Assembly: GCA_010405405.1 (NCBI GenBank)
Contig: MU004233.1
Coordinates: forward strand, 251,067-315,066
DNA length: 64,000 bases
Source of the DNA: Microthyrium microscopicum
Taxonomy: Eukaryota; Ascomycota; Dothideomycetes; Microthyriales; Microthyriaceae
Reading direction: 5' to 3'
The notes under the pieces are model-generated. The model did no database searches. It was not told where the DNA came from and saw nothing but the letters and a program-made list of their open reading frames with translations. Made by a program: the position numbers and the translations under genes. This document shows, piece by piece, positions 11,556 through 23,452 of this stretch. The number at the start of each line of letters is the position of its first letter. Position 1 is the stretch's first letter.

Positions 11556-12273
11556 TTTGGAATGACTTTATTTATCGTTGCTAGGTTTCATGATCCTCGC
11601 GTAAAGCGTTGATTGAGTTCAGCCAATTCGCACAACAAATAATGCTTTGCGGCGCAGCATAAAATCAAGATGGGATTGAAGTTAAATTGAGAAACTCCAA
11701 TAAGGCTTAGCGGCAAGGCAGCCACAACCGTCAAACAAGGCAGGAACTGACGACAAATTTGGGCAAGTGGACTGCATGTGCATGGTGGGGCGCGACTTCT
11801 ATTTTGAGCCACGCAAATCAGGGACAAAATAAGTGAGCCGTTTTGACTACTATTCACATCCATTACCATGGCTGCCACACAACTCGCTCTGGTATCGAGT
11901 GCTTTATTTACCATCTAGGGCGTTCAGGCTCGGATATTTTATTGAATGCGAGGCGAATTAGAGTAGTCACTCTTTAAGAAGTGTTATGGCAGCCATCGAC
12001 TTTGATGGGTATAGTCGCCGAAATGGCTCTCACTTATTTTGTGCCCGAAGAGCCCCGCAAACCAACGCTCCTACCGGTACCCAATAATGCTGCGTCTGCC
12101 TGCCAAATGCCCACTACGTAATCCTTCCCAACCATCCTCTCTATCATTGCGCGGCCAAATCCAGGCATCTGGTCAACAACACTGTCCGGTAGAAGCCTAC
12201 AGTTCTATTCATATTGAACAATCCTCCCTCTCCCTTCGTGTCATCGGCCTTTTCATCTCCTCTCTGGCCCAAC
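11556..12273. other. Divergent promoter region, 718 bp
   Basis: This separates the start of the Cir_N gene (minus) from the start of fimbrin (plus). A pyrimidine-rich stretch precedes the fimbrin ATG. No further gene was seen. Confidence 0.6.
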
Positions 12274-14370
12274 ATGAACGTCATCAAGCTCCAACGGTAA
12301 GATCCAACCACTTGACCTGGGTCCAATGCGCCGCCCACTAAACATGTCCAGCAAGTATCCGCAGTTCCCGCAAAGCGAGATCTTCTCCCTCACCGATGCT
12401 TTTCGAAAGCTCGACACCGACGACAAAGGCTATGTCGACGAGAATACCGCCGTCAAGAGTGTTCAGGCTACTGAACGGCAGCCCTACGATGTAGTGCGCC
12501 AGGCGCTAAAGGAAGTCGAACTAGACAGCTCGCGCCGTGTCGAGTTGGAAGATTATGTTGATGTATGTGGCTGGTTCAATACCACAAGTTGAGACATGTC
12601 TAACATGGATATACTGTAGTTGATTGCCAAAGTCCGCGACTCCTCTCCCGCCCAACAACGCATGACAACTGGTGGTTCGAAGCCTCCAGTTGGCGCCAAA
12701 CCAGGCCATGTACAACGAGCAAGCATTGGTGGTGGAGGTGGAAGAATTCAAGTCCAAGGATCTTCTGCCAATGTTACACATACCATCAATGAGGACGAAC
12801 GGACAGAATTCACTAGACACATCAATGCGGTTCTCGCCGGAGATGTCGATATTGGTCACAAACTTCCGTTTCCAACTGATACATTCGAGATGTTCGATGA
12901 GTGCAAAGATGGTCTTGTCTTGGCCAAATTGATCAACGACAGCGTACCAGACACCATTGATGAACGTGTTTTAAACAGACCAGGAAAGAAGATCAAGAAG
13001 CTGAATGCCTTTCACATGACTGAGAATAACAATGTTGTTATTGAATCTGCCAAGGGTATTGGATGTTCCATTGTCAACATTGGTAGTCAGGATATTATTG
13101 AAGTTCGAGAACATTTGATTCTTGGTTTGATCTGGCAGGTCATTCGACGTGGTCTGCTAGGCAAGATCGATATCAGACTTCACCCAGAGCTCTATCGACT
13201 TCTAGAGGACGATGAGACCCTGGAACAGTTTCTCCGTCTTCCTCCGGAGCAGATTTTGCTGCGATGGTTCAACTACCATCTTAAGAATGCCGGCTGGGAA
13301 CGAAGGTAAATTTCATAATATCAACCTGCAGACCGTGCTAATGCTGTCACAGAGTGGCCAATTTCTCAACCGATGTCAAGGATGGCGAGAATTACACTGT
13401 ACTGCTCAACCAACTAAAACCCGATATCTGCTCAAGAGGCCCACTACAAACCCGCGATCTTCTACAGCGCGCCGAACAAGTTCTCGACAATGCCGACAAA
13501 CTTGACTGCCGAAAATTCCTTACACCCACATCGCTAGTCGCAGGCAACCCCAAACTCAATCTCGCATTCGTCGCCAATCTCTTCAACACTCACCCCGGTC
13601 TAGACCCCATCACCGAAGAAGAAAAGGCCGATATTGAAGACTTTGATGCCGAAGGCGAGCGTGAAGCTCGTGTCTTCACTCTCTGGCTCAACTCCCTCGA
13701 TGTTCGACCAGCCGTCCAATCCTTCTTTGATGATCTTCGAGATGGCTCCATTCTCCTCCAAGCCTACGACAAAGTAATGCCTGGCACAGTCAATTGGCGC
13801 CACGTAAACAAGCCTCCCCCATCCGGCGGCGAAATGTCACGCTTCAAAGCCGTGGAAAACACAAACTACGCGGTAGAGCTCGGCAAGCAACAAAGATTTT
13901 CACTAGTTGGTATTCAGGGCGCCGATCTCACCGACGGCCAACGCATTCTCACCCTCGGTCTTGTGTGGCAGCTCATGCGTCGCGACATTGTATCTACTCT
14001 GTCCAAGCTGGCTCAGCAACTGGGCAAGCTCGAGATTACAGATAGCGACATGATCAAATGGGCCAACGACATGAGCCGCAAGGGCGGCAAGTCCTCCTCC
14101 ATTCGCAGCTTCAAAGATACACAGCTCGGTAATGGCATTTTCTTGCTGGACGTACTAAACGGCATGAAGAGCGCATATGTGGACTACGATCTAGTCGCAC
14201 AAGGCCGCAGTGATGAAGAGGCGTATATGAACGCGAAGCTGGCAATCAGTATTGCGCGCAAGATGGGAGCTACCATTTGGTTGGTGCCAGAGGATATTTG
14301 TGCCGTGCGTAGTCGATTGATTACGACATTCATTGGCTCATTGATGAACACTTATGAGAAGATGCATTAG
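12274..14370 (+). CDS. sac6: Fimbrin (plastin), actin-bundling protein
   Basis: Four exons (12274-12296, 12352-12562, 12620-13305, 13353-14370) give 645 aa, very close to yeast Sac6 length. The first exon encodes MNVIKLQR, which joins to KYPQFPQ exactly as in Sac6. Residues about 10-80 are an EF-hand-type regulatory region with a DTDDKGYVDE loop. Four calponin-homology domains follow as two actin-binding modules, with hallmarks such as FDECKDGLVLAKLIN, IWQVIRRGLL and LTLGLVWQLMRRD. Fimbrin cross-links actin filaments in patches and at the hyphal endocytic collar. All introns are 47-57 nt with consensus ends. The assignment is secure. Confidence 0.97.
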
Positions 14371-15446
14371 GTTACTACGGTACTTCAAGGCCAGTCGGTG
14401 GGGTAAAAGTTATAGAGCAATGGGGTAGTCTTGGGGATATAGTCTTTGAATATCACGATGAATGATATGATATGTTCTATTATATGCCGTCCAGGTTTGC
14501 TATTTCTTTAAATCACATGGTGTTGAGGCTGGCCCATTCAAATATCACCATACGATCGGTATTGTTTCTTTAGAAGCTGTCCTTGGGTGCATATTTGAGT
14601 AAGTTCTGGTAAACTCTTAAGGCCAAAATCGAATCCAGATGAGTGGCTCATCGCAAAGCGAAGAGACCATGGACATCACCGGTCAGGCTTTCGAACTCAG
14701 CGACCCGCTAGGAGTAGATCTCGCAAAGCAGTAGAGGTCGGTTCGATATGTGGATAATACAATATTCATACATGAGTGTGAGCTGCGAGGTATTGAGACT
14801 GGAATATATTTGTACATTCTCGTTTGACAATATCTTCTCGACCCATGGCCTTCTACGAAATCGTAATTGTGAGGAGCGGATACCGAGCTCTACTGTGGAC
14901 CGGGTAGATACTGTACAACTAGAAACAGAAATAGCAAGAATACTTGATATCAACAGGCGTCAGAAGCATAAAAAGCTTCCCATGCCGAAGTGACCACGAA
15001 TAATTTCAAATCCCCCCACTCATTCCAAGTCCACCGAGTCCAAAAGTGCTCGCCGCAATCCTTTTATAATTATGCAAGCTAAGAATCGAGGAAAAGATAA
15101 ATAGAAAATGGGCGCTTCCATCAATATATTGCGATCCGCCAAGTTTGAACCCCATGTGCTAATCTAGGGTTTTTGACAGGTAGCCGTTCATTCAAATGAT
15201 ACAAATATAGCCTTGCCACCAGGGGATCGTCTAATCTATTATGCCTGTGCCGCCCAAAAAAGCTCAATCGGGGATTTTAGATATAAAGATACGCGCAAGT
15301 CGATCGCTTGGTAGAAGTTTCATCACTTAACCACTTCACCAGATAATCTACTACACATAAGCCAGAAGAGACACAGACAACTACAACAGCCATACCTATC
15401 ACCTGATATACACTACTTTAGACTCTCGACGTTATCAGCATCAAGC
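14371..15446. other. Intergenic, about 1.1 kb
   Basis: This holds the 3' flank of fimbrin and the promoter of the small secreted protein, with a TATAAAG-like element near 15283. Open frames of 81 codons on both strands at 14.7-15.0 kb have no support. A 31-codon frame at 14639 is in isolation. Confidence 0.5.
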
Positions 15447-15749
15447 ATGAAGTTCTTCATCTTCGCATCTGCTCTCCTTATTGCGGCAGTATCAGCAGAG
15501 TCCATTCCACCAAGCTGTGATAATGGCTGCAAAGTCATCGAGAAGCCCAGTTGCAGGGCAAAGACCCCAATCCCCGTAGGACTTAGTTGCAGCATCAAGA
15601 GATCAAGTGCTCACTTTTAGCTCTAGTGCCCACCCGAAAAAGTCCAAGTAGACACCGAGTGTTTGAGTAAATGCGGTGGCACACAGAAGCCAAAGGGACC
15701 AAACAAGTCAGGAATCTCAAAGCTGCCAGTGCCAGGACGGCGGATTTGA
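15447..15749 (+). CDS. Small cysteine-rich secreted protein (candidate effector or antimicrobial)
   Basis: Two exons (15447-15575 and 15627-15749) joined over a 51-nt intron (GTAGGA...CTCTAG) give 83 aa. Residues 1-17 are a clear signal peptide (MKFFIF, Ala/Leu core, VSA). The mature part of about 66 residues has six cysteines at 24, 28, 36, 44, 55 and 59, spaced C-x3-C-x7-C-x7-C-x10-C-x3-C, and a basic Pro/Lys/Gly tail. Without splicing the frame stops after 57 residues and loses three of the cysteines, so the even, symmetric cysteine set supports the intron. Paired CxxxC motifs occur in alpha-hairpinin-like and other disulfide-rich miniproteins, but no family is recognised. Function is unknown; secretion and disulfide bonding are inferred. 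Confidence 0.7.
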
Positions 15750-16023
15750 AAGTGTGGGGTTAAGTGGTTTTACGACGTTTCTTGTATTGGTTGGTCTCGC
15801 CTGAAAAATGGGTTATTTTATACCTAAATTGGCAGGTTTCATAGGATTTTGAGCGTTATGGTAGAACAGATAGTTGTGTCATAATTCGCTATGTAGCACG
15901 CTCGAAGTCAAGATGTGTGCCTAAATAGGATTCATGCAAATGAAATCGCCCAATCAATAAGTGAACCTTCAGTGACGCCGATATTCACATTCTTTCAATA
16001 ACATCAAACTCATCAAAGCAAAC

Positions 16024-16907
16024 TCACAATCCAAATTTGTACTTCTTGATCCTCGCTCCCAGTCCCGCCAGCAAGATCACCGAAGCCGTGATCACTGACC
16101 AATGATGGATATGCAAAATACCAATATTATAGTCCGTCCAGGTAGCGGCACAGATGGTACCAGTTATCCAGACGAATAGGAAGTATCCACTCGCGCGGTG
16201 ATACTTGTATAGCTTCTTCGCATTGTCCACACCTCCATAGATCTGAGGATAGAAGAATTGGGTGGCACCAACGAACCATTGGACACAGGTGAGAATGTAG
16301 GCGACAAGTCCCATGATGGCGTGAGGAGACTTGAAACGGGTTTCTGGGTGGCTACGTTTATTGATCTCGATTATAACAAAGGCGATGAGGTACATAAGGA
16401 AGGCGAGATTGATGAGGATGGCATGGATGTATGTGCCGAGACGTTTCTGGCTCGCGGTATGGGTTGGTTGGAGAATTAGGGCGGCTTGGGTCACCAGGAG
16501 GAAGGCGGCAGAGTTCAGAAGCTGGTAGCAGTCAGAATATGCAAACACATAAAGAAGCACGATATTGTAGCTTACCGGATGAGGAGAGAAGAACAGAAGC
16601 GGATGTGAGAGGATGCCAGACCAGATAAGTGCTACGAGCTGCTTTTCGTTAGCGTTTAAACATGTCTAGATTCTTGAAGATACTGACAATCCATATTCCG
16701 GCTTGTGCAATTATTCCAGTACCTGACACCCGTTAGAAAAGAAAATATGTATTCTTGTTTTTGGTGGAACAAACCCAGAATTAAGTTGTGTTGAATCGGA
16801 GCATCTTCCTCCTGCTGGACGTCACCCGCACCTCCCAAAAGAGGAGACTGTTCGCCGTTATCAGACATGTGTCCAGAATCTTCAGATATACCAGTAGCAG
16901 ATGCCAT
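16024..16907 (-). CDS. Cytochrome b561 family transmembrane electron carrier
   Basis: Four exons (16907-16775, 16722-16688, 16638-16576, 16521-16024) give 242 aa. After a polar, acidic N-terminus of about 45 residues come six hydrophobic segments. Histidines at 76 (in SPHPLLN), 110, 144 and 184 are spaced 34, 34 and 40, matching the four haem-ligand histidines of the di-haem b561 core. Family members move electrons across membranes, often from ascorbate or a similar donor. There is no DOMON domain, so this is the stand-alone form. The 35-nt second exon is small but needed to keep the frame and the first transmembrane helix. Confidence 0.88.
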
Positions 16908-17400
16908 ACAATGGGCTCAAGAAGAAAGAGGAAGTGGTTGAGGTTGATGCGGAGAAGCAGAAGGCCTACTCGGCAAACGAATCAGATGCATGACATTACT
17001 CAGACGATGAAGCAAACGTGCATCATCGATTGGAGCTTGGGCCACCGACAGGGGTTGGCCATATCAATATGGAAAAGGGGTCGATGTTTACATTTTCTAT
17101 TTGATGGATTGGTCGATTTCCATCTTTTGAAAAGTAAAACAGTAGAAGTGACTTCATTCGTGATTGCTTGCCACAAGTACCAGTTTCATTAGTCCCAACG
17201 CCTATAGGCAGCTCCCTTCTGATAACATCGAACAAATACTTTCGAACAATATGAGTGTAACGATATTAGATAATTCTAATAGGCAATTGAAATTATAATT
17301 TACCTTAGAAATGAGACCAGACTCAAAGGCGATTGATAAGAAAAGGAAGTTCTGTAAATGTCTCTCTTGCCCTGTTCTACTATTGACCAATAGAATACTC
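16908..17400. other. Intergenic, 493 bp
   Basis: This is the promoter of the b561 gene and the 3' flank of the PAN-like gene, both on the minus strand. No gene was seen. Confidence 0.6.
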
Positions 17401-19032
17401 TCATGGTCTGGGACAGCCACGATCTTGTACATAGGCCGCTCCTGCAGGTGAGCCCGGCGGGTAATAATAGGTAGAAGGATTAGCTGAAGCCTGTACCAGA
17501 AGACACTGACCAACATACAGCACCCAAACCGCACATGTTGGAACCGCCTGACAGACATCATAGCACGTGTCTGGAGTATATCCCTGAGAGTTGGAATTGT
17601 ATGAAGGAACATACGCAGTAACCCCGCTGACCATGTTCGAGGAAACCCGTACGGTATAAAATGCGTTGACCTGTGCGCAGAGTGGTGGCGGAGCTGGACT
17701 AGCAGAGGAAGAGATTGCCGACGAACTGGATGATGGGGCGCTACTTAAGCTTGATGACGATGTGATCGATTCTGGGATTGAGCTTGAAGATATTGGTAGG
17801 CTTGATGTTGCACTTTCTGTTGTACTAGACTGTATACTAGAGACAACACTTGAGTCTGTGGATGCTACAGTGGACGTAAGAAAGGTTGATAGTGACGGAC
17901 TCGCGGAAGACGTGGGCGCAATGGAGCTCGATGATGAAGCAGTGGTTGAGATGTCAACTGAGGACGAGCTGAATGATAGTGCGGAACTTGGAAAATCAGA
18001 AGACGAGGCGGAGCTACTAAAGTCGGAAGAGCTTGGAATTTCGGATAAAGTGGTGGAGCTACTGAATGTAGTGGAGCTTGAAAAGTCAGACGATATGGTG
18101 GAGCTGGTGATGACCGAAGGACTAGAGACTTCAGAGGACGTTGTTGAGCTGATGACATCGGAGCTGGAAGTGAGAGATGAGATTGTCGAGCTGATGGGCA
18201 TGGCACTTGAGGAAGTAGTCGATACGATAGAGCTGCTAGAGCTGCTGGTAGTACTAGATTGACATGTCTGGCACCCATCAGTACACTGAAAAAAGCCTTT
18301 GGGTTAATTTGTTGGCAAAGCTTACCAAATCATAGAAACTATAAGGACTCGCAGCATTGGTTTTGAAGTTGCCGGCAACCACAGCTGTATATAGCAAACA
18401 AGTGGAAGAGCCAAGTGCAAAGCTGAGACATGTGCTGGATTTCCTACATAGCGCTGAGCACCCAATGAGAGTAATGTCCGTTGAACTTGTTGATAGTTCA
18501 AAAGCAGTTGGCTTTTGGTTGTCATATCCTCTCACTGCACACGTGCTTGAGATAGACGCTGCCGGTGCGCTTGACGAAGTTGATTGTGAGGCAGGGATTG
18601 AGGACTTCGACGAAGAAGCTCCAAGACTCGAGATTGATGCCGGTCGTGCAGTAGACGATGTCAAACGCGTGGAAGAGGAGGCTTGAGAGACACATGTTTT
18701 ATCATAGAAAGTGTAGGGACTGGATGAAACGACGTTGACATTGCTTCCCCTGAGAAGAATTAGTGTTATGTCCCTACAATGGCAAGATTCAGCAGCGCTT
18801 ACGCGAGGACGGAGTAGAGATAGCACGCTCCGGATCCAAATGCGAAGCTTTTGCACTTTGAATCCGACTGGCATAGGGCACCACATGCAGCATATGTTGC
18901 AGCAGTAGACTGCGTGGTGACACTGTAGGCGGAAGTACCTTTGTCATAGCCTTTCAACCCACAAGAGGTCTGCTGTACGGTAACAGCAAAAGCAACAGCA
19001 ACGTAACTACAAATGAATAACGAGTGACGCAT
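17401..19032 (-). CDS. Secreted protein with three PAN/apple-like modules and Ser/Thr-rich linkers
   Basis: Three exons (19032-18803, 18749-18326, 18285-17401) give 512 aa. Residues 1-18 are a signal peptide. Module 1 (about 22-100) and module 2 (about 145-220) share the pattern 'C.x.GYD', 'CgALC', 'CkSFAfGs..CyLY' and end in SPYxFYD before a Cys, so they are internal duplicates of a PAN/apple-like disulfide module. Module 3, at the C-terminus (last 95 residues), has a related set of cysteines. The modules are separated by Ser/Thr-rich linkers, the second about 150 residues long with short repeated 'SSxxS' units, probably O-glycosylated. PAN modules bind proteins or carbohydrates. No GPI-anchor signal is visible. 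A cell-wall or matrix role is inferred. Confidence 0.8.
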
Positions 19033-19834
19033 CTTGCAATATTAAAGAACGAATATAAAGAAAGTTAAACGAGAGAATTAATAAGTGAATCTTGTGTCGA
19101 GAGCATACAGACACCCACCTAAGATCTTATACCCTACTGCAAAAAAGAACATGGCTGATGTGGTTCGATGCTGTAAGGTAGCACCCCTTGAATCCTTGAT
19201 CATTCAAGGGTTTTGATAAGGCTTCTGCTGAGCGGCAGAGGGAGACGTCGCGTCGTACGGTAACGGTCGTCGGCCACACCGATCAGCCCTGTCAGGCTAG
19301 ATCGGCGCCACCACGATAGCGCTTGTTGTTTATTCAAGCCAAGTCAAGCCTCAAAACGTGCAAGAACGTGGTTTGGCCAAATCATCCTCGCAAACAATTT
19401 GTTCAGTTTTTTAGCGATTTAGTGCAGAACGGTGGTGGATGCACTCAGAAAATGTAGCTAGCAAAAAGAAATACGAGGGAATCAGGGTCCAGGATTACGT
19501 ACTTCGACAAAGAAAAGGGGACCAATATCTTGGGTTTTAGTGAGGTAGCTCACCTTCTAAAGTAATGTAATGTCCAAAAACCAACATTTCAACAGCTTTA
19601 AGCGATTTGGGCTTTCCGGTTTGGCGAAACAGACCGTCAAATATGGATGATGACAACCCTCAGCGACAACGTATGATGCCAACCTTGGAATCCAAGTGAA
19701 CGATTTCCTTCGTCCCTGAGAATGTGCCATACCTTTGCCTCACGCGTCACGGTAAACTTTATTGATCATGCTGTGGACCGGGCGATATGCTGCGTTGACT
19801 TCATAGCAAATGATTAAAATGCTGCGCTCCAATG
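19033..19834. other. Intergenic, about 0.8 kb
   Basis: This holds the promoter of the PAN-like gene and the 3' flank of the Zn2Cys6 regulator. No gene or RNA was recognised. Confidence 0.6.
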
Positions 19835-21597
19835 TCATATATCTACCTCCATAGTCTCAGTATCCACTACGATAACGCTTTGATCTCTCGGGTGGTGGAA
19901 ATCGCTACACGAAGAGTAAACCCGTTCGAAATGATATCGTAACAGCTCTGTCCTCCTCTTCAGTATGTCAATATCCCAAGAAACATGGTCCAGTCTCTGC
20001 ATGACTTTGTTAAAGTTTGTCAGCATATTTGTAGCACACAATAACCTGAATCTGTAGAGATAGAACGTGATATGCTCCGGTGAAGCCGTATCCGATGTCA
20101 AGGCAACAGCGATGATCCAGACGAGAGTTGGATCCGGCAAGGACCAGTTCAATTCCGCAGTGGACAACAAGTGGTACAACTTATCAAGGAATAACGACGG
20201 TGGAATACGACCGCAATAACTCCTCTGAAGCCCATGAAGGAATTCCATAGCGGCTAGTCTGAATGCCTCCTGGTGGACAGACCTCTCATGGTCCAACATT
20301 GCTAGAAGGTCATGGAATATCGGTAGGATATGATTGGAGGCAAAGAAAGCATCTTGTGAGATATCTCTTTTGGAAGCCTCGGATCGAATCATGATCTGAA
20401 CTTCTCGTATGGCGTTAATGGCTCGAACCGCAGCAGCATCATTGAACACGATGGATACCATGGGATTTACAACATTGGTTTCAATCCATTGGCTAATTTG
20501 ATTATTCGAACGCTTATACCAAGCAAGGTACTTTATAGGGGCTGGGCAGCGTGTTGGAAGGTCTGTGAAGCTGCACGACACTGTCTCAATCCTACACACC
20601 TTGTGTTAGCTGATCAATCCATGAAGTTCGCTGCACATATACTGACCAGAACAACAGAGCCCATGCCCATGCGTCGGACTCAAGTGATCGTATACCGTCT
20701 CGATGTCTCATCATGCGCTGTGCGCCATCTATATGCACCTTCGCCGTGTCTGGGTCTCTCATTTGTGCCTACTTTAATCGGTCAAAAGAAACGACGCCTC
20801 TTCAGCCTTGGAAGTTGTATCTTACTGCGGAGTTTGCAAAGCTGAGCACTGCCAAAATCAAATCTACTGTTATAGAGGTATTTGGATCACAAATCTGATC
20901 CTTAAGCTTTTGGCGAGCTTTTGCAGCACATTGCAATGAGCAGTCAAATTGTCCGTTATTCCGCAAGATAGCAAGATGCCAAGAAGAAAATGACAACAGC
21001 TGGAAGAAAGCAACTGTCTCTCTGGTTCTACTGAGCAGCCCACAGCCTCTCATGGTAACAAATGGATGAAAAGAGCCTCGATATACTTGTTGAATGTTAG
21101 ACGATGACCGCTCGTCTTTCACTGACTGACTTTGTCAAAAACGGCACTTACTGTGATCAAGTGCTTCAAGCTCCTGTGCTTTCAAGGGGGCAGGGGGCTT
21201 GAAGAAGGGGTCTATACAGTTGTTCGATATCATAGTCGTAAGGCTTGCGGACCATTCAAGCCCATAGTCAACTGCGCCTCCAACTTTCGTAATTCTTCGG
21301 TAACCTTTTTGCGCTCCACTTTGCGACGAATCGCGAACCAGCTGTACTGTTACGTCAGGATTGAATGGGTCAATACTGCTCGTTCCCTTTTCAGTAGCCA
21401 CTTCGACATCGAACACAGTTTCAACATGGTCTTCGGTATAAACACAGACTTTATTTAAGCTATAATACACTATGTCAGTATGGGATCCAATTTTGTTTTT
21501 ATTGAGACCTATACCCACCGAATACACGAGACGCAGGAAGGTCTGGACTTGCTACATTTCCGTTTTCCACGTTTACAAGTAGCGCAGGCATTAATGG
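19835..21597 (-). CDS. Zn(II)2Cys6 transcription factor (5' end unresolved)
   Basis: Exons 21597-21519, 21459-21152, 21121-20826, 20768-20647 and 20591-19835 join in frame. The first two restore a complete zinc cluster spaced C-x2-C-x6-C-x6-C-x2-C-x6-C, the last cysteine lying beyond a 59-nt intron. The rest (about 500 residues) fits the fungal-specific regulator middle domain, with segments such as AKVHIDGAQRMMRHRDGI and DAWAWALLFW. Upstream of 21597 the cluster frame meets a stop (TGA at about 21600-21598), so a further 5' exon with the start codon is expected. A GAG acceptor at 21600-21598 is likely, but I could not find a convincing donor/ATG. Target genes are unknown. The neighbouring secreted-protein genes are possible but unproven targets. 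Confidence 0.8.
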
Positions 21598-23452
21598 CTC
21601 AAGAAACTCAAACCAGAGGCATCACTTGGTGAGGTAATACAGCAACAAATCTTTAAAATATGAAGCGAAAAATAAATCTGGGAGGATCTTGAGGCTTGGC
21701 ATGAGAGGCAGCTTCAAAGTTACACCCAGATAGGTACCTAGGTTATACGCTGTAGCTGTATATGAATGCTGTAATGGGTATCTTGATCGGCAGGTCAATC
21801 CGAGCTCGCCGATTATGCATGCATTTATGCATGACTTAGCGCGGATCGTTAGACAGGTTGATAATCTCACTTTCTAGTCCTACTGCGTTACTCAGCATAT
21901 TGATCAGTTCTCGCATATTCCCGGGCTTTTACATCGAACAAGGTAGGTACCTTACCTAGGTACTTATACTTGCAAGTACCTAGGTAGGTAGGTAGGTAGG
22001 TATCTTTCAAAATCACCACAACGTCTAGTATTTTGACAGAACATAAACTCGATTTCCTATAAGACGCTGTACAAAGATACAAAGCACGCGAATAGTAAGA
22101 CGATATGCGCCTAAGTAGAACGTAGGTTCACTTAGCTGATCTCAATATACCTAAGTTCATAACGAACTGTAAAGTGAGGAAGAGCGGTCACAGCCACTTC
22201 GAGCGATGAGCCTAGATTTTGCCGGATGAACTGGCGGCCTTGCCAGTTACAGAGTTTAGATTCGAAAGCTTTCTGTATGTCGAAAGTGAAGGGAAACCTG
22301 CAGTGTCAAAAGCAGCTTGATTCTGCAATGAACATCTCTCAAGCGTGGTCACAATATGTGCCGCGGGAGCTCTGGCCTTTCCGAGTTTGAGGCACTGGCG
22401 CAATTTGATCATGCTCTCCTCGCAATTGAAATTGTATTTTATAAGCATATTTCGAAGACTCTGGTAGATTTGAATTGTGATCATTGTCACTGGATGAGGC
22501 AAGAGGGATTGAAGTTGAAACCGTTTAGGCGCCCAACCTCCCCACGACTTTTATGAGGCGTCAAAACCTTAGCTCAATATGCAATGCTCCTTTGTAAGTT
22601 TGGAACGTATTAGGTGCCCAGGACGATTGTAGATTATTTTGGAGAGGTTAAATATTCAGATTGCTAACATATAGACCGCACCTTTCTGAAATTCTTCCTT
22701 GATTTTTTGGCACTGCTTGAAATGAATACGTTAACGCAACAATTCCAGAAATCTGCCCATTCTTTAGATATTTTCTTAGCGCCGTGTATATTTATACTCT
22801 TCAAACTGAGAAGGTAAAGCCACAGCTCCTAAGTAAACATAAACCAAAGGTCCATTGATTTCCTTTTCCAAACCATTTCCCCTTGTCTCACCAGAAACGC
22901 CACCTCGCTCTTTTGTCGCCTTACAACCACCACACCATCCGCTTACTCTGGTATACTTTGATGCACAACCGGATATTCCAGGGTCCTGCAAAGTCGACTT
23001 ACCGCAGAATGAAGGGCCAGCGCCAGCTCGGATAGGAACGCTGATAACGGCGGCTGATGTCACATTCCCAACTCTCTCACCAAAATCAAGCCTCCTGAGA
23101 GCCAAATTTGAATGCAAAAAGCAGCAAGCATGTTTCAAATCAAGGTTCGTCCAAGATCGAGTTGCCGTCACGCAGACACTGTGATTGTGTGCCCAGTCTG
23201 GTATAAGTTATGAAAGCTCGTCAACTTCTTGGCCAACTTCATCCTGCGATCAGTGCAATTGGCCTTTTCTATCTTTCTTACTCTTTCGAAAAGCCTGGGG
23301 CTTGATTCCGTTCGTTCGACTCACTTCAGTCTTTCATTAGTCCAAAGGGCCAAGGAGTACAGTCGTTAACATTGCTGGGCAATATTCTTATTCATTCTTT
23401 TTATTCTACCATTCGTTGGAAGTACAAACATAAACACTAAGACGCAAGGAAC
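21598..23452. other. Intergenic, about 1.85 kb
   Basis: This must hold the missing 5' exon and promoter of the Zn2Cys6 gene and the promoter of the secreted protein at 23453. A palindrome/TAGG repeat lies at 21954-22001. A 96-codon minus-strand frame at 22212-22502 looks faintly protein-like but is unrecognised and lacks a 5' exon. Overlapping frames on both strands at 22.8-23.2 kb have no support. Confidence 0.5.
21954..22001. repeat. 12-bp inverted repeat followed by a TAGG microsatellite
   Basis: ACCTAGGTACTT (21954-21965) and its exact reverse complement (21974-21985) flank an 8-nt loop. Five TAGG units follow at about 21981-22001. Related CTAGG/TACC words recur nearby (21736-21745, 21940-21960). 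Confidence 0.7.

Noticed and set aside
14639-14734. 31-codon plus-strand frame after an AG that could be a terminal exon
   Set aside because: No upstream exon on the same strand; fimbrin ends with a clear stop at 14370.
17666-18262. 198-codon plus-strand open frame rich in Glu/Asp/Leu
   Set aside because: It is the exact antisense of the Ser-rich linker of the PAN-like gene; Ser codon bias on the minus strand keeps the opposite frame open.
22212-22502. 96-codon minus-strand frame with protein-like composition
   Set aside because: No recognised domain, no 5' exon and no start context; it may be a relic of a regulator gene but this cannot be supported.
22776-23184. Overlapping frames of 131 (-) and 109 (+) codons
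   Set aside because: Each is the other's antisense; neither has a domain, signal peptide or splice partner.
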